From NCBI RefSeq assembly GCF_004514475.2, contig NZ_MYFO02000009.1, forward strand, positions 1 to 64,000: a stretch of DNA of 64,000 nucleotides, given 5' to 3'. This DNA is from Paenibacillus athensensis. Lineage in GTDB: Bacteria; Bacillota; Bacilli; Paenibacillales; NBRC-103111. Below are positions 50,169 through 59,085 of the stretch, in pieces. The notes below the pieces were generated by a model. The model was not told where the DNA came from. It made no database searches and saw only the letters and a list, made by a program, of their open reading frames with translations. The translations under genes were made by a program, and so were the position numbers. Every line of letters begins with the position of its first letter. Within the stretch, counting starts at the first letter, position 1.

Positions 50169-50328
50169 GTTCAGAAACACTCCTTCTCGGGGGGATTGGC
50201 TTACAAGCTCCAGAATAAGGGCGAGAGGTGGCAGAACTGCGGCTGAATTATGGAAAAACGATGGCATTCCCCTTTTACCCTGCGCGTTCCTTTATAATGG
50301 AGGGGAGAAGAAAGCGGGAGGAAGCCGC

Positions 50329-51078
50329 ATGCCGAGTCCATATTTGATTGCAATTGTTGACGACGACGAACACATCCGCGCGCTGGTAGAGGCGTATTTG
50401 AAAAAAGAAAATTACCGCACGATCGGCCTGGAAAGCGCCGAAGCCGCTTGGGCGCTCCGCACGGAGCAGCCGCCGGACCTGTGGGTGCTCGACATCATGC
50501 TGCCGGGAATGGATGGCTATGAGCTGTGCCGGCGCATCCGCAGCGAAGCCGACGTGCCGATCATCATGATTTCTGCCAAAGACAATGATGTCGATAAAAT
50601 CATGGGTCTGGAGCTGGGCAGCGATGATTATCTGGTCAAGCCGTTCAGTCCGCGCGAGCTGGTTGCCCGCATCAAGCGGCAATTCCAGCGCTGGGAGAAG
50701 TTTCAGGAGGCCGGGACGGGCGCGGCGGATAAGCCGCAAGGAGCGATAGAGGCGGCTTCGGCCTGTTCGCTGCCGCTCAGGCTGCTGCTGGAGGAGCGGC
50801 GCGTGTTCTGGCAAAACGCCGAGGTCGAGATGACGAACAAAGAGTTCGAGATGTTAAGAGTGTTTGTGGATAACCCTAACCGTGCGTTTACGCGCGACGA
50901 GCTGCTGACGCTCGTATGGGGCAACGATTATTTCGGCAGCGACCGCGCCGTGGACCATTTGATCAAACGCATGCGCAAAAAAATCGAGCAGCTGCCCATT
51001 GAGGCCGTCTGGGGTCACGGCTACCGGATGCGCGTGGAAAAAGCGGAGGTGTCCCATGAAGCTCATCCATCAAATTAA
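50329..51078 (+). CDS. OmpR-family response regulator (2)
   Basis: The 249-residue regulator has a receiver domain (D11-D12-D13, phospho-acceptor D55 in WVLDIMLPG, K in DDYLVKPFSP) and a winged-helix domain (about 150-245: MTNKEFEMLRVFVDNPNRAFTRDELLTLVWG, VDHLIKRMRKKI, GHGYRM). A linker of about 30 residues between the two is longer than usual. ATG 50329 follows GGGAGGA, and TATAAT lies 36 bases upstream. Its 3' end overlaps the kinase gene by 23 bases. Confidence 0.92.
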   Translation: MPSPYLIAIVDDDEHIRALVEAYLKKENYRTIGLESAEAAWALRTEQPPDLWVLDIMLPGMDGYELCRRIRSEADVPIIMISAKDNDVDKIMGLELGSDDYLVKPFSPRELVARIKRQFQRWEKFQEAGTGAADKPQGAIEAASACSLPLRLLLEERRVFWQNAEVEMTNKEFEMLRVFVDNPNRAFTRDELLTLVWGNDYFGSDRAVDHLIKRMRKKIEQLPIEAVWGHGYRMRVEKAEVSHEAHPSN

Positions 51079-52507
51079 TCTGGCATTCGGCGTATCGCTG
51101 GCGCTGATGCTGACCATTACCGCCGTCGTTATTCATTACGTGCTGCTGAACCATTTTATCGATACGCAAAAAAATGATATGCGCACGATGAGCGCGTCGC
51201 TGACCGAAACCTTTCAGCGGGCGACGACAATCGGCGTGCTGAACGAGGGGACGGCCGCTGCCGGAGGTACCGCCGCCTTGAGGGATCTCGTCATTCCGGC
51301 GTATGCCGACATCCAGGCCGTCATTACCGACGATGCCGGCAATGTGCTGTCGGAATTGGCCGCCCCGGTGCCGGCGCTGCCCGTAGCGATTCGCGCTGCT
51401 GCTCCTGCCGCTGCTGCTGAGAATAACGCCTCGCCAGTAACGGCTCCGATTGCATTTCTTCATACTGCTGAAGTAGCCGGCGCGGCTCCAATGGCGGTGT
51501 CCGGTACGACTGGAGCGAGCAGCCGCGAAACCTTTCTCGTACAGGCCAACCCGATTCCGCAAGGCACGCTGACGTTGTTTACGCCGATGACGAGAATCAA
51601 GGCAATTGAGCGGGAGCTGCTGGTCCGGCTGCTGCTGGTGTTCGGAGCGGGCAGCGCGCTGATGTTCGGGCTGAGCCTGCTGATCACCAAGCGGCTGATC
51701 AATCCGCTGGTTCGGCTGCGTACCGAGCTGCGCAAAATCAAAGCCCGCAGCTTCGCCGAGGTCGAGCTGATCCGCACAGGCGGCGAGATTGGCGCTGTGG
51801 CGCAGGCGGTGTACGACATGGCGGGCGAGCTGAACAAGTTCATTCACGTGCAAAAGCAGTTCGTCCAGAACGCTTCGCACGAGTTGAAAACGCCGCTGAT
51901 GTCGATTGCCGGATACGCCGAAGGCATCCGCGACGGGGTTTTCGAGGGGGAGGAGGCACGCAAAGGGCTGGATATTATTCTTAGCGAAAGCGGGCGCATG
52001 ACCAATATCGTGACGGAAATGACGCTGCTGGCCAAGCTGGACAGCGAGGAGCATATTTTTCGAATGAGCGAAGTCGGCGTTAAGGAGCTGCTTGCAGAAA
52101 CGGCGGAGCGGGTCAATCCGCTGCTCGTCCGCCGCGGGCTGAAGCTGCATCTGATCTGCGAGGCCGATGAGGAGCTGATTATTCAAGGCGATCAGGACAA
52201 GCTGCTGCAGGCGCTGCTGAATATCGTATCAAACGCCATTCGTCACGCCCGCCGCGAGATCGCGATTCAGGCGCGTCCGACGGCCGGAGGAATTGAGATT
52301 GCCGTCACCGACGACGGACCTGGCATTGCCGAGGAGTTGTTGCCGTATTTGTTCCAGCGATTTATGAAGGGCAAAGACGGCGAATCGGGCTTGGGACTGG
52401 CGATTGCCCGCGCCATTGTCGAACGCTGCGGCGGCCGGATTACGGCCGGGAACGTACAGGGGGGCGGCGCGGCCATTACACTCGGCTTTGCGGCGGCGGG
52501 CGGGTAA
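51056..52507 (+). CDS. Sensor histidine kinase (2)
   Basis: The 483-residue kinase has membrane helices at about 10-32 and 188-208. Between them lies an external sensor of about 155 residues containing an Ala-rich segment (about 115-130). HAMP, HisKA with H275 in NASHELKTPLMSIAGYAEGI and the ATPase domain with NIVSNAIRHARREI, DDGPGIAEEL and GESGLGLAIARAI follow. ATG 51056 is chosen with GCGGAGG upstream and gives normal length. The partner is the overlapping regulator gene. Confidence 0.92.
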   Translation: MKLIHQINLAFGVSLALMLTITAVVIHYVLLNHFIDTQKNDMRTMSASLTETFQRATTIGVLNEGTAAAGGTAALRDLVIPAYADIQAVITDDAGNVLSELAAPVPALPVAIRAAAPAAAAENNASPVTAPIAFLHTAEVAGAAPMAVSGTTGASSRETFLVQANPIPQGTLTLFTPMTRIKAIERELLVRLLLVFGAGSALMFGLSLLITKRLINPLVRLRTELRKIKARSFAEVELIRTGGEIGAVAQAVYDMAGELNKFIHVQKQFVQNASHELKTPLMSIAGYAEGIRDGVFEGEEARKGLDIILSESGRMTNIVTEMTLLAKLDSEEHIFRMSEVGVKELLAETAERVNPLLVRRGLKLHLICEADEELIIQGDQDKLLQALLNIVSNAIRHARREIAIQARPTAGGIEIAVTDDGPGIAEELLPYLFQRFMKGKDGESGLGLAIARAIVERCGGRITAGNVQGGGAAITLGFAAAGG

Positions 52508-52549
52508 GCCCCAGACATGCAGAGGTGAAAGTCGAAGGGCTGGTCCTGC

Positions 52550-52595
52550 TAAAAAAGAAAACAGGCGTATAGGAGTCGTTCCCCATACGCCTGTT
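52550..52595 (-). terminator. Terminator of the GIY-YIG/DUF6530 unit
   Basis: The 11-bp stem AACAGGCGTAT/ATACGCCTGTT is preceded by AAAAAAGAA, a T-rich tail on the minus strand. On the plus strand there is no T run. Confidence 0.8.
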
Positions 52596-52700
52596 CGGGT
52601 TGTCGTGCATCCGGCACGGCCAACCAACCAATTGCCGTCCGGCAACGAGAGGAGAACCCTGCGCTGCCTGATCCGGCCATTCTTTATCGTCTTCAAGCCT

Positions 52701-53087
52701 CTACCTTTTCAGCTTGTTATACCCCTTGTCGCCATAGGGCTCCAGCTTCTCCAGCCACAGCTCCAGCAGCGCGTCGACTTCTTCGCGGTACTGCTTGGCC
52801 GCCGCGGGATCGCCGGCAAGCTCCTCGCGTGGCTTGATCTGGTCCAGCTCTTCGAAGACGAACGCTTCCGGACCAAACGTTGCCCAGTCCTGCTTGATTT
52901 CATGATGCAGACAATTGTTCATTTGCTTGCAAAAATTGAAGCGGTTCAGCGTACCGGGCAGATCCATACTGCCATCGACGTACACTTTGCCGTTGCGGAC
53001 GTTGCGCAGCTGGTAGACGCCCATCGGCCGAAACGTTTGCGTATAGGTCGAGGCCAGCTCTTTTTTGCGGTTCTTGTCCAGTGTCAC
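52701..53087 (-). CDS. GIY-YIG nuclease-like protein
   Basis: The 128-residue protein has a compact GIY-YIG-type core: GVYQLRNVRNGKVYVDGSMDL, with GVY and VYV in place of GIY and YIG, followed by NRFNFCKQMNN and FVFEELDQIK with the Glu expected to bind metal. Relatives are single-domain proteins of unknown role in Paenibacillus and allies. The binding site lies in the short gap after DUF6530. The two genes form a unit with a terminator behind. Confidence 0.65.
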   Translation of the reverse strand: MTLDKNRKKELASTYTQTFRPMGVYQLRNVRNGKVYVDGSMDLPGTLNRFNFCKQMNNCLHHEIKQDWATFGPEAFVFEELDQIKPREELAGDPAAAKQYREEVDALLELWLEKLEPYGDKGYNKLKR

Positions 53088-53103
53088 GTGGCTCCCTCCG
53101 TTT

Positions 53104-53586
53104 CTAATAGCCCATGTCCTTCAACAGCCGCGACAGGGTGCTCAGCCGTTCGCCGTTCAGCTCGTCGTCATTGCTGAGCGCCTGGCTGAACAGCTTGATG
53201 TCTTGGGCGATTCGTTCGTTATCGGTGCAGACGGCAACCGTCATGGCATCGCCCTGCAGGCCGATGCGGTCGAGGACGGGATTCTCGGTATCGTAAAGCT
53301 CCTTGTAGCGATAGGCGTCCTCGCGAAAATGCAGCATCGTCCGGCACACGAGAATCGCCAGATCCAGCACGCGGTGCAGCGGCAGCTCCTCGGATTGGCG
53401 CGACCATTTCTCGCCGGTATGCCGCCAGACCTTGGCTGAAATATCGACCTGTCCGCGGTCGTTCCATTGGGCCAGTCCCAGCGACAGCCCTTTGGCGTCG
53501 GAGTTCTCGGCATAGCGCCCGTCCACGTGCTCGTAATTCTCGGAGACAATAACCGGCTTGTGCTTCAGCGTAGTAGGTATATTCAT
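53104..53586 (-). CDS. DUF6530-like protein
   Basis: The 160-residue soluble protein starts MNIPTTLKHKPVIVSENYEH and continues DGRYAENSDAKGLSLGLAQWNDRG and ISAKVWRHTGEKWSRQSEELPLHRVLDLAILVC, blocks I recall from DUF6530 proteins. Function is unknown. ATG 53586 is chosen for the GAGGG upstream; a start 12 codons earlier lacks a site. A 19-base palindrome (53632-53650) lies before it. Confidence 0.65.
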   Translation of the reverse strand: MNIPTTLKHKPVIVSENYEHVDGRYAENSDAKGLSLGLAQWNDRGQVDISAKVWRHTGEKWSRQSEELPLHRVLDLAILVCRTMLHFREDAYRYKELYDTENPVLDRIGLQGDAMTVAVCTDNERIAQDIKLFSQALSNDDELNGERLSTLSRLLKDMGY

Positions 53587-53631
53587 CAGGGTATCCCTCA
53601 CTTTGTCAAAAGTTATATGCAAATTTCATTC

Positions 53632-53650
53632 AGTAATTTACTAAATTACT
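53632..53650. promoter_or_regulatory. Palindrome upstream of the DUF6530 gene
   Basis: AGTAATTTACTAAATTACT is a perfect inverted repeat around a three-base centre. It lies 46-64 bases before the start codon, at a place suitable for an operator. Confidence 0.5.
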
Positions 53651-53862
53651 AACCAACAAAATCTATCTTAGCTCACGGTTTATTAAAAGTCAACCATCGG
53701 CCGTCCGCCATGTCCTGACAGCCGCCGTCCGGCCGGCACCGCGCTCCGGGAGTCGCGCGCCTGTTGTGCCGGCTCAGCGCGCCAGCGCCCTGCCAGGCAA
53801 GCGGCCGTCCATTAAGCGGAAAGCCCTCCGCCTGATCTGCCCACATGCATAGGCGCTGTCGG

Positions 53863-54186
53863 CTATTGCCGCGGCGCCCACAGCATGATGGCTACGCCAA
53901 GCAAGCAAACCGCAGCGCCCAGCCAGTCGTACAAATCAGGCGCTTTGCGGTCGACCAGCCATCCCCATAACACAGCCAGCACAATGAACACGCCGCCATA
54001 TGCAGCGTACACGCGACCGAAAGCCGGAAAGCTTTGCAGTGTCGGCAAGACGCCATACGCAACCAGCACCAAACTGCCGACGATGCCATACGTTACCGAC
54101 CGGCCCTCCCGCAGCCACAGCCAGACCAGATAACCTCCGCCGATTTCGGCCAAGCCGGCCGCAATAAACAACCATGCCGCTTTCAC
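53863..54186 (-). CDS. YnfA-family (UPF0060) small membrane protein
   Basis: The 107-residue protein has four membrane helices and the family blocks [40 protein letters not shown] and [23 protein letters not shown]. Family length is 105-110. GTG 54186 is chosen for the GAAAGGAG before it; an ATG 18 codons earlier would add a basic, cysteine-containing tail absent in relatives. YnfA proteins are SMR-like; a transport role is proposed in some species. It seems to be monocistronic. Confidence 0.9.
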   Translation of the reverse strand: MKAAWLFIAAGLAEIGGGYLVWLWLREGRSVTYGIVGSLVLVAYGVLPTLQSFPAFGRVYAAYGGVFIVLAVLWGWLVDRKAPDLYDWLGAAVCLLGVAIMLWAPRQ

Positions 54187-54321
54187 GCGTTTTGCGCTCC
54201 TTTCTTCAATGGCCTTGCGGCGACAACGCCGGCAAGTCATCTGTTAGCTTTGCTTCCAGTATAGTGGAGTTGCGCGGGTCTGCCTATCGAAAATAAGCAT
54301 CGCTGCCCGCGCATCAAACTC

Positions 54322-54376
54322 AAAAAACACCGGCGGCAGGCCGGAGAGAGATTCTCCCGGCTTTGCCGGCGGTGTC
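54322..54376 (-). terminator. Terminator of the DinB gene
   Basis: A long GC-rich hairpin (ACACCGGCGGCAGGCCGG against CCGGCTTTGCCGGCGGTGT, some mismatches) is preceded by six A, the T run of the minus strand, and followed by CTTTT. Confidence 0.8.
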
Positions 54377-54396
54377 TTTTCACAAGCTTCACGCTT

Positions 54397-54882
54397 CTAA
54401 TACAAGTCAAACATATTGATTTCATAGCCGAGCGTCTTCATATACGTGAACAGCTGCGCGCGGTGATGCTGGGCGTGCGTGACGATCTCAATCAGCCATT
54501 TGGCCTGCACGCTGCCATGCTCCAAATAAAACGGCTTGGTCCGGCGATGCAAAAAATCCTCCTCGCTCAAGCTCTCCATATACAGCTTCACGTCGTAAGC
54601 GCCGGCCGTCATCCGGTCGATCAGCTTCTCTGTGTCCGTATCGGCCGCGATTTCCGCTTCCAACTGGCGAAGCTCGGCTTCGCTTTGCTCCTGCAGGATC
54701 AGCAGGTCTGTCGCGGGGACAGAGACGAGATGGTGGGTCAGCTCCAGCAGCGAGCGCATGCGTTCTTGCGGGCGGTAATCCCAGTGCTCGGGCGAGATTT
54801 TGCGGATCAATCGCGAGGTGGTGTTGACAATCAGCGTCAATTCTTCGAGAAGCAGCTGCTTCATTTCCTGTGTGGCTGGCAT
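54397..54882 (-). CDS. DinB/YfiT-like metal-binding protein
   Basis: The 161-residue four-helix-bundle protein has the His triad of the DinB family: His in LLELTHHLVSVPATDL (about residue 50) and two in VTHAQHHRAQLFTYMKTLGY (about 140). Members are metal-dependent thiol-transferase relatives (bacillithiol pathway); this one is not assignable further. ATG 54882 is chosen because GGAG lies ten bases before it, within an earlier in-frame ATG that has no site. It is divergent from a YafY regulator with a palindrome between them. Confidence 0.8.
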   Translation of the reverse strand: MPATQEMKQLLLEELTLIVNTTSRLIRKISPEHWDYRPQERMRSLLELTHHLVSVPATDLLILQEQSEAELRQLEAEIAADTDTEKLIDRMTAGAYDVKLYMESLSEEDFLHRRTKPFYLEHGSVQAKWLIEIVTHAQHHRAQLFTYMKTLGYEINMFDLY

Positions 54883-54940
54883 CGGGATTCGCTCCATTTC
54901 TGAAAAAAAGTAGGTTCACAGTTTATTCTAGCGTATAATA

Positions 54941-54957
54941 GTGACAGTTATTGTCAC
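54941..54957. promoter_or_regulatory. Inverted repeat between DinB and YafY genes
   Basis: GTGACA and TGTCAC are separated by five bases (GTTAT). The repeat starts two bases after a TATAAT box (54934-54939) on the YafY strand, so it could be the site of autoregulation. Confidence 0.55.
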
Positions 54958-54984
54958 AATCCTAAAAAATAAATGGGAGCTTGT

Positions 54985-55935
54985 ATGCCCAAATCCAAGC
55001 GTTTAATCGAACTGATCATGGCCGTCAATCGAAAAAGAACGTTTACCGTCAAGGAGCTGGCCCGCGAATTCGGCGTCTCCTCGCGGACGATGCAACGCGA
55101 TCTGCAGGAGCTGAGCGAGCTTGGCGTGCCGCTGTATGCCGAGGTCGGTCCGCACGGCGGCTACCGCGTGCTGAACGAACGGATGCTGCCGCCGATTGCG
55201 TTCACGGAGGAGGAAGCCGTGGCGATTTTTTTCGCCAGCCACGCGCTGCGGCATTATGTATTTTTGCCATTTGCTGCGGAAATTTCCTCGGTGCTGAGTA
55301 AATTTTATTCCTATATGCCTGCCGACGTGCGCGAGCGCATCGATCAGATGCGGCATCGCGTCGATTTCCGCGCGCCGACGCAGCAGACGCCGTTCCCGCA
55401 TCTGGCGCTGCTGCTGCATGCGGCCATTCGCCAACAAACGCTGGCGGTTGAATATGAATCGCCGGACGGTAGCCGTTCTACGCGCCGCATTCAGCCCGTC
55501 GGCATATACGCCAGCAACGGCTTGTGGTATTGTCCGGCCTATTGTTTGTTGCGCAAGGACTTCCGGCTGTTCCGCTGCGACCGGATTCACGATGCCGTCC
55601 CCGACCCTGTGCAGCGCAACGCGCTGGATCTGGCGCACATTCATCTCGACAACTGGGAGGATCAAGCCGCGGCCGAGCGCCGCTTCATCCGCTGCCAGGC
55701 CGAGCTGACCCGCGAGGGCGTGGAGCGCTGCCGCACCGACGCGGCCTGGCGCGGCACCGTGAATGTACGCGAGGACGGCACGGGCTGGCTGGACGGCGCA
55801 ATCCCCTGCGGCGACCTGACGTTTTTCGCCAAGTACTTCATTGGCATGGGCAACGAGGTGACGGTGGTGCAGCCGCCGGAGCTGATTGCGTCCATGAAGG
55901 CGCTGCTGCGCGGGATTTTGGCTAAATATGAATAA
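54985..55935 (+). CDS. YafY-type HTH/WYL-domain regulator
   Basis: The 316-residue regulator has an N-terminal DeoR-like helix-turn-helix (about 1-55: SKRLIELIMAVNRKRTFTVKELAREFGVSSRTMQRDLQEL), the block VGPHGGYRV, and a WYL domain at about 140-215 (GIYASNGLWYCPAYCLLRKDFRLFRCDRI) where nucleic acids or small ligands bind in characterised members. The C-terminal extension has the WCX fold. ATG 54985 is chosen for GGGAGC upstream. It likely controls the divergent DinB gene and itself through the GTGACA/TGTCAC repeat. Confidence 0.9.
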   Translation: MPKSKRLIELIMAVNRKRTFTVKELAREFGVSSRTMQRDLQELSELGVPLYAEVGPHGGYRVLNERMLPPIAFTEEEAVAIFFASHALRHYVFLPFAAEISSVLSKFYSYMPADVRERIDQMRHRVDFRAPTQQTPFPHLALLLHAAIRQQTLAVEYESPDGSRSTRRIQPVGIYASNGLWYCPAYCLLRKDFRLFRCDRIHDAVPDPVQRNALDLAHIHLDNWEDQAAAERRFIRCQAELTREGVERCRTDAAWRGTVNVREDGTGWLDGAIPCGDLTFFAKYFIGMGNEVTVVQPPELIASMKALLRGILAKYE

Positions 55936-55977
55936 GGGCGCGTTTGTATGAGCTTGCGAGCGCCATGTGCAATGTCA

Positions 55978-56020
55978 AAAGGACCCTGATCCCGCCATTT
56001 TGCGGAATCAGGGTCCTTTG
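55978..56020 (+). terminator. Terminator of the YafY gene
   Basis: An 18-position stem AAAGGACCCTGATCCCGC/GCGGAATCAGGGTCCTTT with one mismatch; a three-T tail follows. It could work on both strands. Confidence 0.82.
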
Positions 56021-56140
56021 TTGATGTTGCGCCGAATCCGTCGCGGTCCGGTGCGAGCGTTCCGCCGTCAAGCCGTCCCCGCGCCATGCAAGCCATGCAG
56101 GCCATGCGACGGCTGGCCCGTCCTGCCACGCGCGGAGCGC

Positions 56141-56209
56141 GAGTCCGCCCAGATCCGCGCAGGTCTGCCCAGGTCCGCGCAGGTCTGCCTAGGGCCGCCC
56201 AAGTCCGCC
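56141..56209. repeat. GC-rich tandem repeats of about 20 bases
   Basis: Three units of CAGGTCCGCGCAGGTCTGCC type (56150-56169, 56170-56189, 56190-56209) follow each other with few differences, preceded by a half unit. They lie between the YafY terminator and the end of the next gene and do not encode anything recognisable. Confidence 0.7.
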
Positions 56210-56227
56210 TGAGCGTAAAGCGAGCTG

Positions 56228-57010
56228 TCAGGTGTCTACCTTTTGCAGCTTGGCCGGATTGTTGATTTTGTAAGGGACGGGGTGCTTGGTCAGCTTTTTG
56301 GCGACGATTTTGCCCTCGAACGCAAGCGTGTCGCCCACCTCCAGCTCCAGCTTTTTCAGCGTGGCGCTATGACTGGACCAAGCCGTGCCGATCTCGACCG
56401 GCGGATCTTCCTCAAGGGAGACCGCTTCATAAATGATGACCTCGTCGTCTTCTTCGGTAAAATGATTCGGCACGCTGGCGAATTCCTTCACCGTCGCTTT
56501 CATTTTCACCTTGCCTTCGGGCAGCTCCAGCTTGGACGCTTTTTTCGCCTTTTCCTTGGGCGCAGCCGCTTTGGTCGCCTTGGCCTTCGGCGCTTGAGCC
56601 GGCGGCGTTTCATCGGCGCCGTCATCATCGGCAACCGGCGTACCGCTGTCAGCCGCTTGCGCCAGAACGGACGCCTCCGGCTTGTCCGCTTCCGCGCCGG
56701 CCGGGCCGGCTCCGGCGTCTTCGGACGCCGCGGCGTTTTTCGCGCCGAAGGTAGAAGCCTGCATCTCCTTCAGATAGGAAGGATGGATGCAGTGCAGGGC
56801 GCCGTTCTCAAACCGGATCACGGCGGTCATATCGTCGATGTAGCCGGCGATCGTGCAGGTGAGGCTCATCCCGCTGTTTTTGTAATAAAACGCCTTGGTT
56901 TTCGCCGCCTTCTCGGACAGCAGCCCCCAGGCTTTGCATTTCTCGATTTGCTCGCTTTCGTCTTCAAAAGCGTTAAATGCCTCGGGGGAAAGGATGAATG
57001 CAGGGACCAT
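56228..57010 (-). CDS. Protein of unknown function with Lys/Ala/Pro-rich linker
   Basis: The 260-residue soluble protein has an N-terminal domain (about 1-90: FILSPEAFNAFEDE, GMSLTCTIAGYIDDMTAVIRFENGALHCIHPSYLKEMQ) and a C-terminal strand-rich domain (about 165-255: KMKATVKEFASVPNHFTEEDDEVIIYEAVSL, LELEVGDTLAFEGKIV). The linker holds acidic then Lys/Ala/Pro-rich stretches that resemble bacterial DNA-binding tails. I do not recognise the family. AAAGGCGGAG precedes the ATG. The promoter is at 57042-57069. Confidence 0.6.
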   Translation of the reverse strand: MVPAFILSPEAFNAFEDESEQIEKCKAWGLLSEKAAKTKAFYYKNSGMSLTCTIAGYIDDMTAVIRFENGALHCIHPSYLKEMQASTFGAKNAAASEDAGAGPAGAEADKPEASVLAQAADSGTPVADDDGADETPPAQAPKAKATKAAAPKEKAKKASKLELPEGKVKMKATVKEFASVPNHFTEEDDEVIIYEAVSLEEDPPVEIGTAWSSHSATLKKLELEVGDTLAFEGKIVAKKLTKHPVPYKINNPAKLQKVDT

Positions 57011-57041
57011 AAATCGCTCCGCCTTTCAGGGTTATAGCTCT

Positions 57042-57069
57042 AGTATAGAATATTATCCCTGAGAATCAA
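57042..57069 (-). promoter_or_regulatory. Promoter of the Lys/Ala/Pro-linker protein gene
   Basis: On the minus strand TTGATT (57069-57064), a 16-base spacer and TATACT (57047-57042). Confidence 0.6.
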
Positions 57070-57276
57070 TATTTCTACCTTGCTGACGCTCCAGAGGTGG
57101 TCAAAAATGGAAGTAGGCGCAGACCTCCAATAGAAGCAGGGCGATGCGAAGGCAGGCCGCGGAAAGGGAGGCGGGGTTCGCGAAGCAAGCGGCTTACGGC
57201 ATCGGCAGACGAGAAGCGCTTTGCGGTACGGATGTGCAGGCTGAAGACCATATTGAATCGCTAAGGAGGGAATTAA

Positions 57277-59007
57277 ATGAGAAAATTTTCACAAGATCCG
57301 AACGGTACGAAAAGGCTGCTGTCGCTGTTTTTGATTGCGGCTTTGCTGGTTGCGCTGCTGCCGTCGATGGCGCTGGCTGCCAACCGCGGGCCGTGGGCAC
57401 CGAATGTGGCGTATGCCGTCAACGATACGGTGACCTATGGAGGCAGCACATATACATGTATTCAAGCGCATACATCGCTTACCGGCTGGGAGCCGCCGGT
57501 CGTTCCGGCATTGTGGGGCTTTGTATCGAGCGGCGGCGACACGCAAGCGCCGTCTGCGCCGGGCAACCTGCATACAACAGGCACAACGACCTCCAGCATT
57601 TCACTGGCCTGGAACGCTTCGACGGATAATGTCGGCGTAACCGGCTATGACGTCTACCGCGGGGGTTCGCTGGTCGGCAGTGTCACCGGCACGTCGTATA
57701 CGAACACGGGCCTGAGCGCCGGTACGACATATTCGTACACGGTCAAAGCCAAGGACGCGGCAGGCAACGTATCGGCGGCCAGCGCTTCGGTCAGCGCCAC
57801 GACGAATACGACGGGCGGCAGCGACACGCAGGCGCCTTCCGTACCGGGCGGCGTCACGGTAACCGGCACAACAACGTCCAGCGTATCGTTGTCGTGGTCG
57901 GCTTCGACAGACAATGTCGGCGTGACGGGCTACAACGTCTATAACGGCTCGACATTGGCCGTCAGCGTAACAGGTACAACGGCTACCGTCAGCGGTCTGG
58001 CGTCTGGCACGACCTATTCGTTCACCGTCAAAGCAAAGGATGCCGCAGGCAACTTGTCCGGCGCCAGCTCCGCCGTCAGCGCAACCACGAACACGACGGG
58101 CGGCGGCGGATTGCCCAAGCATACGCTGACCGGCTACTGGCACAACTTCGTCAACGGTTCGACAAACCTCAAGCTGAGCGCAGTGCCAAGCAATTATGAT
58201 ATTATCGTCGTCGCCTTCGCCGACATGGATCCGAGCAAGCCGGGCGGCGTTACGTTTAACGTGGACTCCGGTCTTTCGTCGGCGCTGGGCGGCTACACGA
58301 ACGCCAACCTGATCAGCGATATTCAAGCCAAGCACGCGCAAGGCAAAAAAGTCATCATTTCCATCGGCGGTCAAAACGGCAACGTCAACCTTGGTAGCGC
58401 TTCCCCGAACGTGACGAACTTTGTCAACAGCATGTACGGCCTGATTACGCAGTTCGGCTTTGACGGCATCGACATCGATCTGGAGAACGGCCTGAACGTC
58501 GCCAACCTGTCCAACGCCGTACGCCAGCTCCAGCAAAAAGTCGGCTCCGGCTTCATCCTGACGATGGCGCCGCAAACGATCGATATGCAAAGCTCCGGCA
58601 CGTCATACATGCAGCTGTACAACAACCTCAAGGATATTACGACTGTCATCAACGTTCAGTACTACAACTCCGGTTGTATGCTTGGCCGCGACGGCAAATG
58701 TTATTCGCAGGGCACCGTTGATTTCCTCACGGCGCTTTCCGACCTGACGCTGCAATGGGTTGCGCCTTCGCAGCTCGGCCTCGGCTTGCCGGCGGTTCCT
58801 TCCGCGGCAGGCGGCGGTTATGTGAGCCCGACCGTCGTCAACAACGCGCTGTCATGTCTGGCCAATGGCACAAGCTGCGGCTCCTACAAGCCGGTTGCCA
58901 AATACCCTTCGTTCCGCGGCGCTATGACGTGGTCGGTCAACTGGGATGCGACAAGCAGCTACAACTTTGCCAACACGGTCAAACCGTTCCTGAACTCGAT
59001 GCCTTGA
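57277..59007 (+). CDS. Secreted GH18 chitinase with chitin-binding and two FN3 modules
   Basis: The 576-residue exoenzyme has a signal peptide (to about 30). A CBM5/12-type chitin-binding module follows (about 31-85: WAPNVAYAVNDTVTYGGSTYTCIQAHTS), then two FN3 modules (about 92-178 and 185-272) and the GH18 barrel (about 280-576). FDGIDIDLE gives the DxxDxDxE motif with catalytic Glu403, and SIGGQNG lies on the third strand. It should degrade chitin. TAAGGAGGG precedes the ATG. The FN3 modules are very similar to that of the GH81 enzyme (SLSWTASTDNVGVSGYD-type block). Strong terminator behind. Confidence 0.93.
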   Translation: MRKFSQDPNGTKRLLSLFLIAALLVALLPSMALAANRGPWAPNVAYAVNDTVTYGGSTYTCIQAHTSLTGWEPPVVPALWGFVSSGGDTQAPSAPGNLHTTGTTTSSISLAWNASTDNVGVTGYDVYRGGSLVGSVTGTSYTNTGLSAGTTYSYTVKAKDAAGNVSAASASVSATTNTTGGSDTQAPSVPGGVTVTGTTTSSVSLSWSASTDNVGVTGYNVYNGSTLAVSVTGTTATVSGLASGTTYSFTVKAKDAAGNLSGASSAVSATTNTTGGGGLPKHTLTGYWHNFVNGSTNLKLSAVPSNYDIIVVAFADMDPSKPGGVTFNVDSGLSSALGGYTNANLISDIQAKHAQGKKVIISIGGQNGNVNLGSASPNVTNFVNSMYGLITQFGFDGIDIDLENGLNVANLSNAVRQLQQKVGSGFILTMAPQTIDMQSSGTSYMQLYNNLKDITTVINVQYYNSGCMLGRDGKCYSQGTVDFLTALSDLTLQWVAPSQLGLGLPAVPSAAGGGYVSPTVVNNALSCLANGTSCGSYKPVAKYPSFRGAMTWSVNWDATSSYNFANTVKPFLNSMP

Positions 59008-59085
59008 TCGGCATCATAACAAAGGGCTGTTCCTGTCCGAAAGCTAGATAATCAATCAGGCAGGCATTCCGGCAAAAAAAATGAA

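Noticed and set aside
56141-56209. Possible CRISPR array
   Set aside because: The units are directly adjacent without unique spacers, and no cas gene is present.
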